64,000 nucleotides of DNA. It comes from Geodermatophilus dictyosporus (GTDB taxonomy: Bacteria > Actinomycetota > Actinomycetes > Mycobacteriales > Geodermatophilaceae). Under the pieces are notes generated by a model. It worked only from the letters and a program-made list of their open reading frames with translations. It was not told the origin of the DNA and searched no databases. This document shows, piece after piece, positions 61,880-64,000 of this stretch. Every line of letters begins with the position of its first letter. Within the stretch, counting starts at the first letter, position 1. Position numbers and translations under genes: made by a program. The DNA is taken from NCBI RefSeq assembly GCF_900115505.1, contig NZ_FOWQ01000003.1:310001-374000 (forward strand), given 5' to 3'.

Positions 61880-63444
61880 GCGCGCCCGGCCTGACCGCCG
61901 TCGCCGGGTGGGACACCGCCCTGCTCGACGGCGCCGTCTCCACCCTCGAGGCGGTCGGCGAGCGGCTGCCCCCGTGGCGGGCGCGGGTGGAGGCCGTCGC
62001 CCGCGCCCTGGACGACGCGCAGTGCTGGTCCGGCCCGGCCGGGCAGCAGGCCGCCCGGGCCCTCGGCGAGGTCTCGGCGGTCGTCACGGCGGTCACCGGC
62101 GCGCTCGGCTCGTCCCTCGACCGGCTGTGGGACACCGCGCGGCAGGCCCGGACGGCGCAGGAGCTGGCCGCCCAGGCGCTGGCCGAGGCCGCGGCGCTGG
62201 GCGTGACGCTCGACGCGGCCGGCGGCGTCGTGACCCCCGCGCCCAGCGTGCCACCGGAGGGTGCGTCGCTCGAGGCGCTGGCCGGCCACCACGCCGGGAT
62301 GGCCGAGCAGGCGGCCGCCGCCGTGCGGGTCGCGGGACTGGCGGCGGACGCGCTGCACGCGGCAGCCGTGGCGGCGGCGCACGCGGCGGGCACGGGGGAG
62401 CCGCTGGCCGCGGTCGGTGGTCCCGCGGCCGGGGTCCCGGCCGACTTCACCGGGCTGTCCGCGGCCGTCGCCCTCGGTGGCGTGTGGCAGCCGTCCTGCC
62501 TGCCGGTGGCCGGGACGTCCCCCGAGGCGGTGGCCGCGTGGTGGGCGGGCCTGTCCGAGCCGGCCCGGCAGTTCGCGGTGCGGGCCGAGCCCCACCTGGT
62601 GGGCGGCCTCGACGGACTGCCGGCCTGGGCCCGCGACCAGGCCAACCGGCTGGTCCTGGAGCGCACGCTGGAGGACCCCCGCAACACCGGCTACGCGGCT
62701 GCCCGGGCTGCCGCCGCGGAGATCGCCGTCGAGGAGGCGGCCGGCCGGCCCGTGCAGCTGTGGCTGTTCGACCCCTGGCTGGAGCGGGCGGCCGTCGCCT
62801 ACGGCGACCTCGACACCGCGGACGACGTGGCCCTCCTCGTCCCGGGGATCACGAACGACGTCGGCACCGACCTCGACGACCTCGGCGCCAACGCCCAGGC
62901 GGTCTCTGCCGCAGCGCTCGACGCCGCACCGGCCGCGTCGGTCGCCACCGTCGCCTGGTTCGGCTACCGGCCACCTGCCGGGCTGGGCACCGTCCGCGCC
63001 GTGACCCGGGGCCGGGCCGCCGAGGGCGGCGCGGCGCTGGCCGGGGACCTCGCCGGCCTCGCCGCGGCCCGGGCGGCCGACGTGGTGCGCCCGTCGGACC
63101 CGCGGGTCGCCGTGCTGGCGCACAGCTACGGCACCGTGGTGGCCGACGAGGCCGGCGACCAGCCGGGGCAGCTCGCCGCCGACGCCCTCGTGCTCCTCGG
63201 CAGCCCGGGGATCGAGGAGTACGACGTGAGCGGGCTCGAGGTGCCGGAGGTGTACGACGCCTCGTCCCCGTTCGACCCCGTCTCCTACCTCGGCTGGTTC
63301 GGTTCCAGCACCTGGGAGGAGTCGTTCGGCTCCACCGCGCTGCCGACCGACTGGCACACGCTGCACACCGAGTACTACAGCCACTGGCACCCGACGCTCG
63401 CCGCGATGGGGGAGGTGGTGGCCGGCACCCGTCAGCCCGGCTGA
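61876..63444 (+). CDS. DUF1023 alpha/beta hydrolase with helical N-terminus
   Basis: 522 residues. The first 170 are helical and WXG-like (ALDDAQCWSGPAGQQAARAL contains WSG). The C-terminal domain has VALLVPGITNDVGTDLDDLGANA, VATVAWFGYRPP, and the nucleophile elbow LAHSYGTVV, as in DUF1023 hydrolases. Likely a surface or secreted esterase working with the small upstream protein; substrate unknown. Confidence 0.82.
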   Translation: MSAPGLTAVAGWDTALLDGAVSTLEAVGERLPPWRARVEAVARALDDAQCWSGPAGQQAARALGEVSAVVTAVTGALGSSLDRLWDTARQARTAQELAAQALAEAAALGVTLDAAGGVVTPAPSVPPEGASLEALAGHHAGMAEQAAAAVRVAGLAADALHAAAVAAAHAAGTGEPLAAVGGPAAGVPADFTGLSAAVALGGVWQPSCLPVAGTSPEAVAAWWAGLSEPARQFAVRAEPHLVGGLDGLPAWARDQANRLVLERTLEDPRNTGYAAARAAAAEIAVEEAAGRPVQLWLFDPWLERAAVAYGDLDTADDVALLVPGITNDVGTDLDDLGANAQAVSAAALDAAPAASVATVAWFGYRPPAGLGTVRAVTRGRAAEGGAALAGDLAGLAAARAADVVRPSDPRVAVLAHSYGTVVADEAGDQPGQLAADALVLLGSPGIEEYDVSGLEVPEVYDASSPFDPVSYLGWFGSSTWEESFGSTALPTDWHTLHTEYYSHWHPTLAAMGEVVAGTRQPG

Positions 63445-63464
63445 CCGCCCGCCCACCCGGGGGA

Positions 63465-63480
63465 CGGCGCGGAGGCGCCG
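63465..63480 (+). terminator. Hairpin after the DUF1023 gene
   Basis: CGGCGC/GCGCCG stem with a GGAG loop, 20 bp past the stop; no T-tract. Confidence 0.45.
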
Positions 63481-63649
63481 GGAACAGGGGACCGGCTGCG
63501 CCGTTGGTGCGGGTGACGGCACGCCCACAGGGGGTCGCCAGACGGTGTCGTTCCGTCGACGTGGCCTACCGTGGCCCGCCGAGGGGGCGCACCGGAGCCG
63601 ACCACCGCGCACCGCGCCGCCACGAGACAGCACCACCGACAGGAGCACC

Positions 63650-64000
63650 GTGCCCACGAAGACCGCGAAGACCGGCGCGAGCGCCGGCCGCACCGCCGGC
63701 GGCCCCAGCACGCCCGCCCGACGCCGGACCGCCGCCACGGGGGCCGGCCGGCCGCTGGTCATCGTGGAGTCGCCGACCAAGGCCGGGAAGATCGCCGGCT
63801 ACCTCGGCAACGGCTACGTCGTGGAGGCGAGCGTCGGGCACATCCGCGACCTGCCCCGCAACGCCGCCGACGTGCCCGCCGAGCACAAGGGTGCCTCCTG
63901 GGCGCGGCTCGGGGTGGACGTCGACAACGCCTTCGAGCCGCTGTACGTGGTCAGCCCCGACCGCAAGCAGCAGGTCACCCGGCTCAAGCAGCTCGTCAAG
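63650..64000 (+). CDS. topA: DNA topoisomerase I (5' part; continues past window)
   Basis: 117 residues visible. A Lys/Thr/Ala-rich start of 35 residues precedes LVIVESPTKAGKIAGYLGNGYVVEASVGHIRDLP, the TOPRIM start with the catalytic Glu, then KGASWARLGVDVDNAFEPLYVV. Relaxes negative supercoils. GTG start with AGGAG 4 bp upstream. Confidence 0.95.
   Translation, partial: MPTKTAKTGASAGRTAGGPSTPARRRTAATGAGRPLVIVESPTKAGKIAGYLGNGYVVEASVGHIRDLPRNAADVPAEHKGASWARLGVDVDNAFEPLYVVSPDRKQQVTRLKQLVK

Overview
The window is about 75% G+C, uses GTG starts very often, and is packed with 4-bp GTGA/ATGA stop-start overlaps. This, with the gene content (SoxR, ANTAR, DUF222-HNH, DUF4383, DUF4244, FBP domain, fused ChlI-ChlD), points to a free-living actinobacterium, most likely Geodermatophilaceae (Blastococcus/Geodermatophilus/Modestobacter type). 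The family placement is inferred from style and gene order, not from a marker search. No stretch longer than about 250 bp lacks a gene, and I saw no tRNA, rRNA, CRISPR array, IS element or prophage.

Layout. 1-2.8 kb: a perfect SoxR box sits between a leftward SDR/QueA-like operon and soxR plus a DOPA-dioxygenase-like gene. 2.8-12.3 kb: a leftward ten-gene operon behind a cobalamin riboswitch runs chlID, cobO, cobB, cbiMNQO, cobE-like, cobC, cysG/cobA; it combines cobalt uptake, chelatase subunits, adenosylation and early and late corrin steps. 12.4-16.9 kb: a membrane protein/winged-helix regulator pair, an AbrB-type permease and small household genes. 16.9-26.7 kb: cobQ, plsC, PAS-ANTAR, cobD, def, cobL, cobM, cbiD, cobK, an EF-G-binding-type FBP protein and a HAD phosphatase. 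26.7-30 kb: a pair of dynamin-like GTPases. 30-38 kb: a DUF222-HNH protein, MFS, cobIJ, cobH, glgC-like, cobG. 38.5-44.8 kb: a TPR protein, cobN, cobS, cobU and a phosphatase. 44.8-53.3 kb: a Fic-like pseudoenzyme, AKR, HAD-IB, and an Flp/Tad pilus locus (ssd/tadZ, tadA, tadB, tadC, DUF4244 pilin, tadE, tadG-like). 53.3-56.2 kb: an NCS1 permease, a SnoaL-like protein and a cyclase. 56.2-64 kb: an SftH/MrfA-type helicase, H+-pyrophosphatase, a WXG100-like protein plus DUF1023 hydrolase, and the start of topA.

How it works together. The window holds nearly a whole oxygen-dependent (late cobalt insertion) B12 pathway: CobA, CobI/J, CobG, CobM, CobK, CobL, CobH, CobB, CobN+ChlID, CobO, CobQ, CobD/CobC, CobU, CobS. 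C1 methylation appears to be done by the 'anaerobic' enzyme CbiD, since no CobF is present here. CobT and BluB are also not in the window. Only the large leftward operon carries a visible riboswitch; cobH, cobG, cobN and others have their own short leaderless-type promoters. The right third follows the order seen around Rv3661-Rv3646c of Mycobacterium tuberculosis (HAD-IB, Ssd, Tad genes, helicase, topA), with several insertions.

The strongest unexplained signals are paired TCCACA-like boxes, exactly 19 bp apart, upstream of the two tad transcription units and the WXG100-like gene; a SoxR box that appears to control a QueA-like gene; a CTG start in cysG; a hybrid corrin route; and a degenerate Fic-fold protein.
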